Made by a program: the position numbers and the translations under genes. Positions 54,935 to 63,638 of a stretch of DNA of 64,000 nt are shown here, in pieces (the stretch's first letter is position 1; each line of letters opens with the position of its first letter). Under the pieces are notes generated by a model that worked only from the letters and a program-made list of their open reading frames with translations, was not told where the DNA came from and made no database searches. The DNA is from Neorhizobium huautlense (GTDB lineage Bacteria; Pseudomonadota; Alphaproteobacteria; Rhizobiales; Rhizobiaceae): positions 62,001-126,000 of the forward strand of contig NZ_PVBM01000009.1 in NCBI RefSeq assembly GCF_002968575.1. Reading direction: 5' to 3'.

Positions 54935-56115
54935 GGGGCGCTTTCCGAGACGACCCTGCCGGGCGGATAGAAGGCGAGCCCGGTCATCGTGTGGTTGATA
55001 TGCATGGGGCCGATCTGCTCGCCATAGGTCGAGAAGCCAATGACGCCATGTTCCCGCAACAGCGCTGAAACCTGCCCCGTCATTTGCTTTTCCTGAGCTT
55101 CGACACGCCGCAGAACGCAATCGAAAGCGAGAACGGCGACCGGATCGCCCGGTTTCTTGAGAGCTTGCAGTTCGCTTGCCAGGTGACCGACGAGATCCTG
55201 TGGCTCTGCGATCGTCAGAACCATGCCTTCATCGATTGCGGAAAAAAACAGAAGTTCTCCCGAGGGCAGGACGCGCTGAATCGCGCGGACATGGTGGCGT
55301 TCACCCATGCAGACGGTAAGGGGGTGGATTGCGAAGGTGAGTGTATTGACGCTCTCCGGCTGCATACCGATGAGGCGGGCATATTCGCGCACGGCGGGCT
55401 CGGCATTGATACGCCGCACGATACGGGCGGCCGGATCCGCCTCAGTCACCACCATCCGGCGTTCCGTCGGCTTGATATGATCCATCTTGAAAGCGCGCAG
55501 CGGACAGGCGCCACGCATGACGGATATCACGGCGGCGTTTGCAAGAAGCCGTTTGCCGTCGAAGACGAAGGTCTCGCGGAAGCACGCGCCATCGCCCGCC
55601 GATCCGCCAATCAGCGGCATTGCCCCTGTGCCCGCAGCAAGCGCCGAGGCCAGTTCGTCCTCTCGGGTCGAGAGGCCGTCGACCAGAAGCAAGGCGAATT
55701 CTTCCGGAAAGTGCCCGTGGTCACGAGCAAGCGTTTGGCGAAGATGAAGCAGCGCATCGGAAAGCTCGCTCGCCACAAGCTTCGAGAGATCCGGGACGAG
55801 CAGCGTCTCGGCGGCAAAATAGCGAGAATGGAACCCGACCGCCACGATGCTCGCCTCATCATAGCCCGCACCGGAAATCTCTCCGGCCGTAGTGCAGCCG
55901 GCGATCCGTGCGCCTGGCCAGGCTTGTGCCGCATCGGAAACGATGGCTGGCACATCGGCCTCGGGCGAGACGAAGATCAGGACGAGTGAAAACGGGCCAG
56001 GGCCAAGGCTTTCCGCCAGGCGCTCGACCGGACAGGTGTCGTGCGCTGAAACGAGCGCACGCGCGACGAACTGCTCATCCACGGGCGATGGCCTCCTCCG
56101 CCTTTCCCCCGTCAT
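54931..56115 (-). CDS. FIST-domain sensor protein (NosP-like)
   Basis: 394 residues from the ATG at 56115 (a TTG one codon earlier is possible). N-terminal FIST and C-terminal FIST_C domains are visible (GCTTAGEI near residue 73; LIGGSAGDG). FIST proteins paired with a hybrid kinase include NosP, a haem-based nitric-oxide sensor that modulates NahK. The haem-binding His is not identified with certainty here. Co-transcription with the kinase supports a NosP/NahK pair. Confidence 0.85.
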   Translation of the reverse strand: MTGERRRRPSPVDEQFVARALVSAHDTCPVERLAESLGPGPFSLVLIFVSPEADVPAIVSDAAQAWPGARIAGCTTAGEISGAGYDEASIVAVGFHSRYFAAETLLVPDLSKLVASELSDALLHLRQTLARDHGHFPEEFALLLVDGLSTREDELASALAAGTGAMPLIGGSAGDGACFRETFVFDGKRLLANAAVISVMRGACPLRAFKMDHIKPTERRMVVTEADPAARIVRRINAEPAVREYARLIGMQPESVNTLTFAIHPLTVCMGERHHVRAIQRVLPSGELLFFSAIDEGMVLTIAEPQDLVGHLASELQALKKPGDPVAVLAFDCVLRRVEAQEKQMTGQVSALLREHGVIGFSTYGEQIGPMHINHTMTGLAFYPPGRVVSESAP

Positions 56116-56177
56116 CAAGTTTAAAGCATCCGCCGAGACTATGCGCCAGCGCGAAGTTCAGCTTGGCCAGACTGTTT

Positions 56178-56900
56178 TCAGACGTCGCTTACCATCGTGC
56201 TGAAACTCGCCTCCTGCGCGAAGAGTACGGCTTGCATGCGCGTCTGTACGCCGAGCTTTCGCATGATGGCGGTGATATGCGCCTTCACCGTGGTTTCGGC
56301 GATGGAAAGCTCATAGGCGATGTGCTTGTTCATCCGGCCGGCGCAGACGAGCTGCAGGATACGCGCCTGCTGGCGCGTCAGCAGTGCCAGCCGCTTCACC
56401 GCTTCTTCGGACGGCGTCGGCGCCGAGGCTTCGAGTGCCATTCGGCTCGCGTGGATTTCACCTCGCGCGATGACGGCGAAGGCCTCGCGGAACTCTTCGC
56501 GCGAGGCATGCTTCGGTACGAAGGCGTTCACGCCGGCTTTCAGCGCGGCCCGCACCACCCGGATCTCATCGAGCGACGAGACCACGACGATCGGCGTTTC
56601 CGACACGGCGCGGCGAAGGCGCACCACCCCATCGAGCCCGTTGACATCGGGCAGGTTGAGGTCGAGCACCACGACGTCAGGCAAGGGCCCTGTTTCCAAT
56701 CGGGTGAGCGCCGCCTCCAAAGTGCCGACGGCCTCGACGTCGGGAATGCCGACCGGGCCTGTCAGGGTCATCGCCAGCGCATCGCAGAACAGCGGGTGAT
56801 CGTCGACGATCAGCGCCGATTTCAGCGTGCGCACGGGTTTCTCGAGTACTGGAACTGGCATCATGCGAAATTCCCGAAAGGGCTGGCGATAGCTTAACAT
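56178..56900 (-). CDS. LuxR/NarL-family response regulator
   Basis: 240 residues. The REC domain starts with ALIVDDHPLF and holds the phospho-Asp in VVVLDLNLPD; the C-terminal LuxR HTH shows LTRQQARILQLVCAGRMNKHIAYELSIAETTVKAHI. A shorter start (ATG 56864 or 56861) is equally possible. It heads the operon (62 bp before FIST). AgmR/EraR/PedR regulators next to quinoprotein alcohol dehydrogenases have this shape, and the PQQ dehydrogenase lies just upstream. Confidence 0.9.
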   Translation of the reverse strand: MLSYRQPFREFRMMPVPVLEKPVRTLKSALIVDDHPLFCDALAMTLTGPVGIPDVEAVGTLEAALTRLETGPLPDVVVLDLNLPDVNGLDGVVRLRRAVSETPIVVVSSLDEIRVVRAALKAGVNAFVPKHASREEFREAFAVIARGEIHASRMALEASAPTPSEEAVKRLALLTRQQARILQLVCAGRMNKHIAYELSIAETTVKAHITAIMRKLGVQTRMQAVLFAQEASFSTMVSDV

Positions 56901-56950
56901 GGATTTGGTCCGTCTTCATCGGCCTTGTCCGGCCCGGGTGAAAAGGATGA

Positions 56951-56972
56951 AGCCGGGCGTTTCCGCCCGGCT
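56951..56972. terminator. GC-rich stem-loop after PQQ dehydrogenase gene
   Basis: AGCCGGGCG (56951-56959) pairs with CGCCCGGCT (56964-56972) across a TTTC loop, 3 bp beyond the dehydrogenase stop codon. On the minus strand it is followed by TCATCCTTTTC, a weak U-tract. Confidence 0.75.
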
Positions 56973-56975
56973 CCT

Positions 56976-58742
56976 TCAGTTCAGCGATGCGAGCTGTTTG
57001 GGCAGACGGAAGGTCCAGATCATGCCACCCTGATTGAGGTAGTTGACCTTCTTGGCCACTTCGCCGCCCCAGAGCGGCACAGCTCCGCCCCAGCCCGAAA
57101 TCACCGAGACATATTGCTCGCCGTCCTGTTCCCAGGTGACCGGCTGTCCGACGATCCCGGAACCGGTCTGGAATTTCCAGAGCTCCTCGCCGGTCTGGTT
57201 GTCGAGAGCGATGAAATCGCCTTCAGGCGTTCCGAAGAAAACGAGACCGCCGGCGGTAGCCATCGCTCCACCCCAGAGCGGAGCGCCGTTTTTATACTCC
57301 CACTTGATCTCGCCGGTGTTGGGATCGATCGCCTTCAGGCTGCCGATATGGTCTTCGAAGAGCGGCTTGATGGTAAAGCCGGCACCGAGGTAGGCGGCAC
57401 CCTTCTTGTAGCTGATCGGCTCGTTCCAGATGTCCATGCCCCATTCGTTCGAGGGAACATAGAACAGGCCGGTCTTCGGGCTGTAGGCCATCGGCATCCA
57501 GTTTTTGCCGCCGAGGAACGAGGGAACGGCGAAGACCTGCTGGCCCTTCGAGCCATTGGCCGCCGCTGCGGCATCGCCTGGGCGGTTGTCCTCGTTGTAG
57601 ATCGGACGGCCCGTTTTATCGATACCCTTCGCCCAGGTGATGTTCTTCACGAAAGGATGGGCGGAGACGAATTTGCCGTCTTCACGGTTCAGCACATAGA
57701 AGAAACCGTTGCGGTCGGCCGTCGCAAAGCGCTTTTTGCCGTCCTTGTCGACGAAAGGCACAACCTCATTGACGCCGTCGAAGTCCCAGCCCTCACGCGG
57801 CGTGGTCTGGAAGTGCCACTTGATCTCGCCGTTCTGCGGATCGATCCCGAGACGGGAGGCGGCATAAAGGTTGTCGCCCTTGTTGCCCTCCACGGGTTTG
57901 CCGGCGTTGCGAAGATGGCTGTTCCACGGAGCGGGGTTGCCGGCGCCGAAGACGAGCGTTTTCGTGTCTTCGTCATAGGAGCCGCCGAGCCAGGTCGCCC
58001 CGCCCCCGGTCTTCCACAAGTCGCCAGGCCAGGTCGCATTGAGCGTCCCGGTCATCGTGCTTTCCTTGCCCTTGAAGGTTCCCATGTGGCCTTCGATCAC
58101 CGGCCGGGTCCAGACAAGTTCGCCGGTCTCCGCATTGCGCGCCTGTACTTCGCCGACAACGCCGAATTCGCCGCCGGAATTGCCCGTGACGACGAGGCCG
58201 TTCACGATCAGCGGCGCGGCGGTATAGCTGTAACCTTCCTTGTAGTCTGCAATCTTCTTGTTCCAGACGACATCGCCGGTCTTGCGGTTCAATGCCACGA
58301 GACGAGCATCGAGCGTGCCGAAATAGATGTTGTCGCCGAAGATCGCCGCGCCGCGGTTGACTACGTCGCAACAGGGCAGAATGCCTTCCGGAAGGCGCGC
58401 ATCATATTGCCAGACTTCCTTGCCGGTCTTGATGTTGATGGCATAGAGGCGGCTGTAGGAGCCAGTGATGTACATGATGCCGTCGTAGACGATCGGCTGG
58501 CTTTCCTGGCCGCGCTGCTTTTCGCCGCCGAGCGAGAATGCCCAGGCCGGCACCAGGTTCTTGACGTTCTTGGTGTTCAGCGTTTCCATCGGCGAAAAGC
58601 GCTGCAAGCCGCGCCCCATGCCATTGGTCAAGACGTCGCCGACGGTTTCGGCGTCCTTTGCAAGATCCTCTTCTGTTACGCCGGCCTGCACGGCACTTGC
58701 GCAGGCGATGGCCGCAACCGCGGCCAGAACGAAACTCCTCAT
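56976..58742 (-). CDS. PQQ-dependent alcohol dehydrogenase, lanthanide-type (ExaF/PedH-like)
   Basis: 588 residues from the ATG at 58742, with GGAGG 5 nt upstream. Signal peptide ([20 protein letters not shown]). The eight-bladed propeller has the adjacent-Cys disulfide CC (124-125), metal ligands E192 (GGEFG) and N269 (GAGNP), catalytic D320 and a further D322 in WDFDGVNE. The extra Asp two residues after the catalytic Asp is the mark of lanthanide-dependent XoxF/ExaF/PedH enzymes; Ca enzymes have Ala or Ser there. Overall the sequence is closer to ExaA/ExaF ethanol dehydrogenases than to XoxF. Confidence 0.9.
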   Translation of the reverse strand: MRSFVLAAVAAIACASAVQAGVTEEDLAKDAETVGDVLTNGMGRGLQRFSPMETLNTKNVKNLVPAWAFSLGGEKQRGQESQPIVYDGIMYITGSYSRLYAINIKTGKEVWQYDARLPEGILPCCDVVNRGAAIFGDNIYFGTLDARLVALNRKTGDVVWNKKIADYKEGYSYTAAPLIVNGLVVTGNSGGEFGVVGEVQARNAETGELVWTRPVIEGHMGTFKGKESTMTGTLNATWPGDLWKTGGGATWLGGSYDEDTKTLVFGAGNPAPWNSHLRNAGKPVEGNKGDNLYAASRLGIDPQNGEIKWHFQTTPREGWDFDGVNEVVPFVDKDGKKRFATADRNGFFYVLNREDGKFVSAHPFVKNITWAKGIDKTGRPIYNEDNRPGDAAAAANGSKGQQVFAVPSFLGGKNWMPMAYSPKTGLFYVPSNEWGMDIWNEPISYKKGAAYLGAGFTIKPLFEDHIGSLKAIDPNTGEIKWEYKNGAPLWGGAMATAGGLVFFGTPEGDFIALDNQTGEELWKFQTGSGIVGQPVTWEQDGEQYVSVISGWGGAVPLWGGEVAKKVNYLNQGGMIWTFRLPKQLASLN

Positions 58743-58932
58743 GACATCCTCCCTCCATGCCCACAAAGGATGCGGGCTCCACAGCGCGGATCATCTGCCT
58801 ACTCGCCAAAGCGATGAATTGGACCTTGGTCGTAATGTCGGTGTTCCCGGCCCCAATCGCCCCCCCCAATAGGTCGTATATCGAGGGGAATGGGCGGAGG
58901 CTACCATTCGCCTAGTCAAGGGGAGGAGAGCC
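58743..58932. promoter_or_regulatory. Divergent promoter region of PQQ dehydrogenase and SBP genes
   Basis: 190 bp separate the two divergent genes. Probably holds both promoters and regulator binding sites; no operator motif is obvious by eye. Confidence 0.4.
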
Positions 58933-59907
58933 ATGACATTCCTGAAATCACTTGCCGGCGCCGCAGTCGCCGCGCTTCTTTCCAGCATGCCGGCATTTGC
59001 CGAAACGCCCGTGGTGAGGGCGGCACTTCAGCTTTCGGGCACCGTGAACTGGGAAGCCGCCACCATCCGTCACTACGGTTTCGACAAGGCGAACGGGTTC
59101 TCGATGGAAGTCACCGATATCGCCGGCGCCCCCGCGGCCCAGATCGCGCTCATCGGCGGCGAGGTGGACATGATTGTTTCCGACTGGCTCTGGGTGGCGC
59201 GCGAGCGGGCCGCCGGCCGCGATTTTGTCTTCATTCCCTATTCGCGCGCCGTTGGCGGGCTGATGGTGCCGGCTGACAGCCAGGCCAAGAGCCTTGCCGA
59301 CCTGAAAGGGCAGAAGATTGGCGTCGCCGGCGGCCCGGTCGACAAAAGCTGGCTCATCCTGCGCGCCTATGCGCAGAAAGTGGAGCACTTCGACCTTGCC
59401 GGCACCACCGAGCAGGTCTTCGGTGCTCCGCCGCTCGTCTACAAGGCGGCGCTCGACGGCGAGGTGCAGGGCGCCCTGAACTTCTGGAATTTCGGCGCCC
59501 GGATGCAGGCGGCGGGCATGCGCACGCTGCTTGGGGTAAATGAGGCCGCCGTGGCTCTCGGCCTCGATCCCGAAACGCCGCTCGTCGGTTATGTGGTGCG
59601 TGGCGAGGTCCTGAAGGCTCATCCCAAACTCGGCGAGGCGATTGCGGCCGCCTCACGCCAGGCAAAAGAGAAGCTTGCTACCGATCCGGCGGCATGGGAC
59701 CGCATCCGGCCAATGATGCGGGCGGAGACCGATGCGGAGTTCGAGGCCCTGAAAGCCGGATTTCTGGCGGGTACGCCGAAGCAGGGCGCGGTCGACGAAC
59801 GGGCTGCGGCGCGGATGCTGGCGCTGATGACCGAACTTGGTGGCACCGATCTGGTCGGTGATCTGAAAGAGCTGCCCGATGGCGTCTTCCACCATCCCGG
59901 CAGCTGA
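58933..59907 (+). CDS. Periplasmic substrate-binding protein (NMT1/SsuA-like)
   Basis: 324 residues. Signal peptide (ends PAFAE). Binding-protein landmarks: an NWEAATIRHYGFDKANGF opening and GGEVDMIVSDWLW. The family binds taurine, sulfonate, thiamine precursors or aromatic ligands. It overlaps the ATPase gene by 29 bp, but no permease follows. It sits next to a quinoprotein dehydrogenase; related binding proteins are known in such clusters. Confidence 0.85.
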   Translation: MTFLKSLAGAAVAALLSSMPAFAETPVVRAALQLSGTVNWEAATIRHYGFDKANGFSMEVTDIAGAPAAQIALIGGEVDMIVSDWLWVARERAAGRDFVFIPYSRAVGGLMVPADSQAKSLADLKGQKIGVAGGPVDKSWLILRAYAQKVEHFDLAGTTEQVFGAPPLVYKAALDGEVQGALNFWNFGARMQAAGMRTLLGVNEAAVALGLDPETPLVGYVVRGEVLKAHPKLGEAIAAASRQAKEKLATDPAAWDRIRPMMRAETDAEFEALKAGFLAGTPKQGAVDERAAARMLALMTELGGTDLVGDLKELPDGVFHHPGS

Positions 59908-60559
59908 GCCCGTCCTCAGGCTCGATCTTCAAGGCGGCGGGCCGGGCGGTGTGCTCGGCCCGATCACGCTTTCGCTGGTGCCGGGGGAAACGGTGGCGCT
60001 GACGGGACCGTCCGGCATCGGCAAGACATCGTTGCTGCGTATTATCGCCGGCCTCGACCGTGGCTTTACCGGACGTCGTCGGGTGACGGCGCGGCTGGCC
60101 ATGGTCTTTCAGGAGCCTGTCCTTCTGCCATGGCGTACGGCCATTGAAAATCTCAAGGTCGTCGCCCGGATTTCCCATGAGGAAGCCGGGCGCTGGCTGG
60201 AGGATGTGGGGTTGGCGGGACTGGGAGATCGCTTCCCGGGCATGCTTTCCCTCGGGCAGCAGCGGCGGTTGTCGCTGGCGCGAGCCTTTGCCTGCGCACC
60301 GGACCTGCTGCTGATGGACGAACCCTTTGTCAGCCTCGATCCGTCGCTTGCCTCGGAGATGATGGGCCTGCTCGAACGTCTGATCGCCGACCGTCCCTGT
60401 GCAACGCTTCTGGTCACCCATGTGCGCGCGGAGGTCGAGCGGCTTGCCGGACGCATTCTCCGGATGGAGGGTCGCCCGGCACGGATCGTCGAGGAGAATC
60501 AGAAGGCCGGGGCGTGTTTTCGGCTGTCGGCGGCCAGCGGGACGATGTCGAGATCGTAG
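59879..60559 (+). CDS. ABC transporter ATP-binding protein (SsuB/TauB-like) without a permease partner
   Basis: 226 residues. Walker A GPSGIGKTS (about 43-51), Q-loop FQEPVLLPW, signature changed to LSLGQQRR (family LSGGQ), Walker B LLLMDEP. Overlaps the SBP gene. The next gene is on the other strand 76 bp away, so a permease, if any, is encoded elsewhere. Confidence 0.88.
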   Translation: MASSTIPAAEPVLRLDLQGGGPGGVLGPITLSLVPGETVALTGPSGIGKTSLLRIIAGLDRGFTGRRRVTARLAMVFQEPVLLPWRTAIENLKVVARISHEEAGRWLEDVGLAGLGDRFPGMLSLGQQRRLSLARAFACAPDLLLMDEPFVSLDPSLASEMMGLLERLIADRPCATLLVTHVRAEVERLAGRILRMEGRPARIVEENQKAGACFRLSAASGTMSRS

Positions 60560-60587
60560 TCGCCGCCCCGCAATGTCGGGCGGCGAC
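60559..60587. terminator. Strong stem-loop between convergent genes
   Basis: GTCGCCGCCC (60559-60568) pairs with GGGCGGCGAC (60578-60587) across a 9-nt loop, overlapping the end of the ATPase gene. No T-run, but it separates two convergent operons. Confidence 0.55.
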
Positions 60588-60634
60588 GAGGCGCAGACAC
60601 TTCTCCTCCAAGGCGGTGTCGAGCGCTCAGCGCG

Positions 60635-61477
60635 TCATGCCTTTCGCGCGGTCATCCCGCGTGCAGGATCGTAGCCCCAGACGGCGACAAGGCCAAATAC
60701 GACGAAGGCGGCGAGCGTGACGGCAAGCGCCGTTGCATTGCCCTTGGCATAGAGGGCAAAGCGGATGAGTTCGACGGCATGGGTGAAGGGGTTGAGCGCG
60801 CAGAGGTCTCTCAGCCGGGGAGAAGCCTCGGCCATCTTCCATAGCGGGTAAAGGGCGGACGAGAGGAAGAACATCGGGAAGATGACGAAGTTCATCACGC
60901 CGGCGAAGTTCTCCAACTGTCGGATGAAGGAGGAGAGCAGCAGACCGAGCGCGCCAAGCATCATCGTGGCGGCTGCCATCGCCGGGGCTGCCAACAGATA
61001 GCCGAGCCAGGGAAAGCGGATGCCGTAGAGTGCCGCGATCGCCAGGAAAGCATAGGCCTGCAGCACGGCGATCAGGCTGCCGGCCAAAAGCCGGCAGCCA
61101 AGCAGCCACCAGCGGGGCAAAGGTGCCGTCAGCAACAGCCGCATCGATCCCATCTCCCGGTCATAGACGAGGCTGAGGGACGACTGCATGCCGCTGAACA
61201 ACAAGATCATCCCGACCAGTCCCGGCACGATATAGATCTCGTAGGTTATGTAGGTCTGGTAGGGCGGCGTGATCGACAGCCCGAGCGCGGCCCGAAAGCC
61301 GGCAGCGAAGACGAAGAGCCAGACGAGTGGCCTCACGAGCGACGCGATCAGCCGCCCCCGCTGACTAAGGAACCGCAGCGTCTCCCGGTGAACGATCGCC
61401 CGCAATGCAATGAAGGGATGCGGCTTGAGGAAGCCGACGGTTTCAGACCCCGCCACAGGAAACGCCTCGACCGTCAT
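60635..61477 (-). CDS. ABC-2-type permease of quinoprotein/lanthanide-associated transporter
   Basis: 280 residues with six membrane helices in the ABC-2 pattern and a DREMGSMRLLLTAPLPRWWLLGCRLLAG segment typical of the family. It overlaps the ATPase gene by ATGA (61474-61477). It matches the permeases found in ped (Pseudomonas) and lut (Methylobacterium lanthanide) clusters next to PQQ alcohol dehydrogenases. Confidence 0.85.
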   Translation of the reverse strand: MTVEAFPVAGSETVGFLKPHPFIALRAIVHRETLRFLSQRGRLIASLVRPLVWLFVFAAGFRAALGLSITPPYQTYITYEIYIVPGLVGMILLFSGMQSSLSLVYDREMGSMRLLLTAPLPRWWLLGCRLLAGSLIAVLQAYAFLAIAALYGIRFPWLGYLLAAPAMAAATMMLGALGLLLSSFIRQLENFAGVMNFVIFPMFFLSSALYPLWKMAEASPRLRDLCALNPFTHAVELIRFALYAKGNATALAVTLAAFVVFGLVAVWGYDPARGMTARKA

Positions 61478-62187
61478 GCCTGATCTCCTGTAAGCGCGAG
61501 GAAGCGTTGGTTCAGATCGTCGCCGCCGATGTCGCCAGCCTCGCCGTCCGCCAGCACTCGGCCGCGATGGAGGATGACGAGGCGGTCCTGAGCTCGTACC
61601 TCATCCACGAGATGGGTTGACCAGAGCACCGTCAGCCCCTCTGCCGCAAGATCGTGCACGTGCTGCGTGATGGCGGCGCGCGAGGCTGCATCGAGCCCGA
61701 CCGTCGGCTCATCGAGCAGCAGCACCTTCGGTCGGTGAACGAGTGCACGGGCGATCTCCATGCGCCGGCGATGACCTCCATTGAGTTTCGCGGCTTTCTC
61801 TCCCGCACGCTCCGCCATGCCGAGCCTATCGAGTGCCGCCATGGCTCGGGTTTCCGCCTCCCGCCCGGAAAGTCCGTGAAGGGCCGCGAAATAGAGCAGA
61901 TTGCGCTTGACGCTCAGGTCAAGATCAAGCGTCGAGGCCTGGAACACGACCCCCATACGAGCGAGTGCCGCGCTTGGCTCGCGATTCATGTCATGACCGG
62001 CGATGACGATGCGGCCTGCTCGTGGCGCAAAAAGCCGCGTGAGCACGCCGAACAGCGTCGATTTTCCCGCTCCATTCGGCCCAAGCAGAGCACAGAAGCG
62101 GCCAGGTTCAACGGAAAAGGACAAGCCATCAAGCGCGCGCCGGGCGCCCCAGTCGTGGCTGATGTCTTCCACTGTCAAGCCGCTCAT
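61474..62187 (-). CDS. ABC ATP-binding protein of quinoprotein/lanthanide-associated transporter
   Basis: 237 residues from the ATG at 62187; the longer open frame to 62316 overlaps the next gene and lacks support. Walker A GPNGAGKST (near 35-43), a signature-like LNGGHRRRMEIARAL (C-loop G-G changes), and Walker B VLLLDEPTVG. It pairs with the ABC-2 permease and resembles ATPases of PQQ-alcohol-dehydrogenase-associated transport systems. Confidence 0.87.
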   Translation of the reverse strand: MSGLTVEDISHDWGARRALDGLSFSVEPGRFCALLGPNGAGKSTLFGVLTRLFAPRAGRIVIAGHDMNREPSAALARMGVVFQASTLDLDLSVKRNLLYFAALHGLSGREAETRAMAALDRLGMAERAGEKAAKLNGGHRRRMEIARALVHRPKVLLLDEPTVGLDAASRAAITQHVHDLAAEGLTVLWSTHLVDEVRAQDRLVILHRGRVLADGEAGDIGGDDLNQRFLALTGDQA

Positions 62188-62194
62188 GTCCTGC

Positions 62195-62656
62195 TCATTC
62201 AATGGTGATCGAGACCTGTTGCGTATCGCCCTTGCTGCCGGGCACCTTGAGATGGTAGCTGCCCGGTTTGATGGCGACAAAACTGATTTCCGCCTCGCCT
62301 CCCTCGTCGAATTCAATGGAATCGACTCCGAGCGGCCGGATCTCGATGCCCTCGATGACGATCTCGTTGATCCAGATGGCGCGGAAGAAGCCGGCTCCCT
62401 CGAGCGCCAGCTCCTGGCTGCCGTCCGCCTTGATTTCCAGCGTGTAATATCTGCCGGACTTCAGCCTCAGGGGACCCTTGGCAACCGGCTGGCCTGCCGA
62501 GAGCGTAAGCTTCGGCAGCGCTTCGCGATTGGATTTTGAAAGGATGCCGGCAAGACCCATGCCTGCCTTGCCCTTGTTGTCGTCATCGTCGTCCGCCAGC
62601 GCTGCGAAGGGCATGGCGGCAAGCGCCAGGGCTGCCAGAATTGCGTTCTTCATCAT
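62195..62656 (-). CDS. Small acidic secreted protein, cupredoxin-like, in the lut-like cluster
   Basis: 153 residues. The signal peptide ends AALA and is followed directly by five Asp residues and a Lys/Gly-rich linker, then a beta-rich domain with several Glu/Asp (EIKADGSQELAL, IEGIEIRP, EFDEGGEAEIS). No known metal-site motif is obvious. It sits between the ATPase (7 bp) and the beta-propeller (15 bp), the place of the LutC/LutD-like periplasmic proteins in lanthanide clusters, so a role in metal binding is plausible but unproven. Confidence 0.75.
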   Translation of the reverse strand: MMKNAILAALALAAMPFAALADDDDDNKGKAGMGLAGILSKSNREALPKLTLSAGQPVAKGPLRLKSGRYYTLEIKADGSQELALEGAGFFRAIWINEIVIEGIEIRPLGVDSIEFDEGGEAEISFVAIKPGSYHLKVPGSKGDTQQVSITIE

Positions 62657-62671
62657 GTCCTCTCTCGATCG

Positions 62672-63637
62672 TTATGGCCGGGCAGCCGCGCCCCAGGGGA
62701 AGCGCCCAACCTTGATGGATTTCACAGGCTCCAGCGACGCGATGTCGATGATGGTCACATCGCCGGAGACACCGTTGGTGGAGAAAAGCTGCTTGTGGTC
62801 GGGCGAGAAAGCGAGATGCCAAACCCGGCGCCCGACAAGGACATAGGTCCTTACCTTGAACGTATCGGCATCGATCACTGCCACGTGATTGGCGGGGCCC
62901 AGCGCCACGAAGGCGGTTTTGCCGTCCGGGGTGAATTCGAAACCCACGGGCTGGACAAGGTCGGCTTTGATGCCCGTAATCTCAAAGCGGATCTTGGCCT
63001 TCTCGGCCTGTGTTGCGACGTCAAAGACGGTGATCGTGCCGCCGATTTCCGACGAGACCCACAGTTCTGCTCCACCCTTGGCGAACTCGGCATGACGCGG
63101 ACGGGCATCGACAAGCGTGTTGGCAAAGATCTTCTTGGTTTCGGTGTCGATCCAATGCGCCATATTGGTCGTTTCCGATGTGGTGATGACGATCTTGCCG
63201 TCCGGCGAAACGGCCATGCCCTCCGGCTCGATGCCAACATTGACCTGGGCCACCACCTGCCTGGTCTCGACGTCGACGACCGTCGTCACCGCGTCATCCT
63301 CATTGGCGATCCACAGATGCCTGTCGTCGGGCGCGAGTACAAATTGCTCCGGGTCCTCGCCGGAGGGCAGATCGTGCAGGATCTTTCCGGTGGCGGGATC
63401 CATCACCTGAACCGTATCGCTGTCGGATGCACAGATATAGACGCGGCTGCGGTCGGAATTGAAGGTGATTCCACGTGGCCTTTCGCCGGTTGGGATGGTG
63501 CGTACGACTTCCAGGCGCACCGTATCGATGACGGAAATGGTATCGTCCTTTTCGTTCGTTACCCAGATCTCCCCCGCGCCCGCCTGAAGAGGCATGGCGA
63601 CCAGCAGAGGTGCAATCAGCAGAGCCGGAAATCTCAT
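62672..63637 (-). CDS. YVTN-type beta-propeller protein, PQQ-catabolism-associated
   Basis: 321 residues from the ATG at 63637, one base after the upstream stop. Signal peptide (ends QAGAG). Seven blade-like repeats of the VTNEKDDTISVIDT / GxRPRGITFN type. This is the beta-propeller family that accompanies PQQ alcohol dehydrogenases in proteobacteria. Role unknown; possibly cofactor or metal handling in the periplasm. Confidence 0.88.
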   Translation of the reverse strand: MRFPALLIAPLLVAMPLQAGAGEIWVTNEKDDTISVIDTVRLEVVRTIPTGERPRGITFNSDRSRVYICASDSDTVQVMDPATGKILHDLPSGEDPEQFVLAPDDRHLWIANEDDAVTTVVDVETRQVVAQVNVGIEPEGMAVSPDGKIVITTSETTNMAHWIDTETKKIFANTLVDARPRHAEFAKGGAELWVSSEIGGTITVFDVATQAEKAKIRFEITGIKADLVQPVGFEFTPDGKTAFVALGPANHVAVIDADTFKVRTYVLVGRRVWHLAFSPDHKQLFSTNGVSGDVTIIDIASLEPVKSIKVGRFPWGAAARP

Positions 63638-63638
63638 C

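Noticed and set aside
56925..58817. A 630-residue plus-strand open frame opposite the PQQ dehydrogenase
   Set aside because: It is longer than the gene it overlaps, but it reads antisense to a clear quinoprotein with signal peptide and catalytic motifs. It shows no recognisable domain and has charged, low-complexity translation typical of GC-rich shadow frames.
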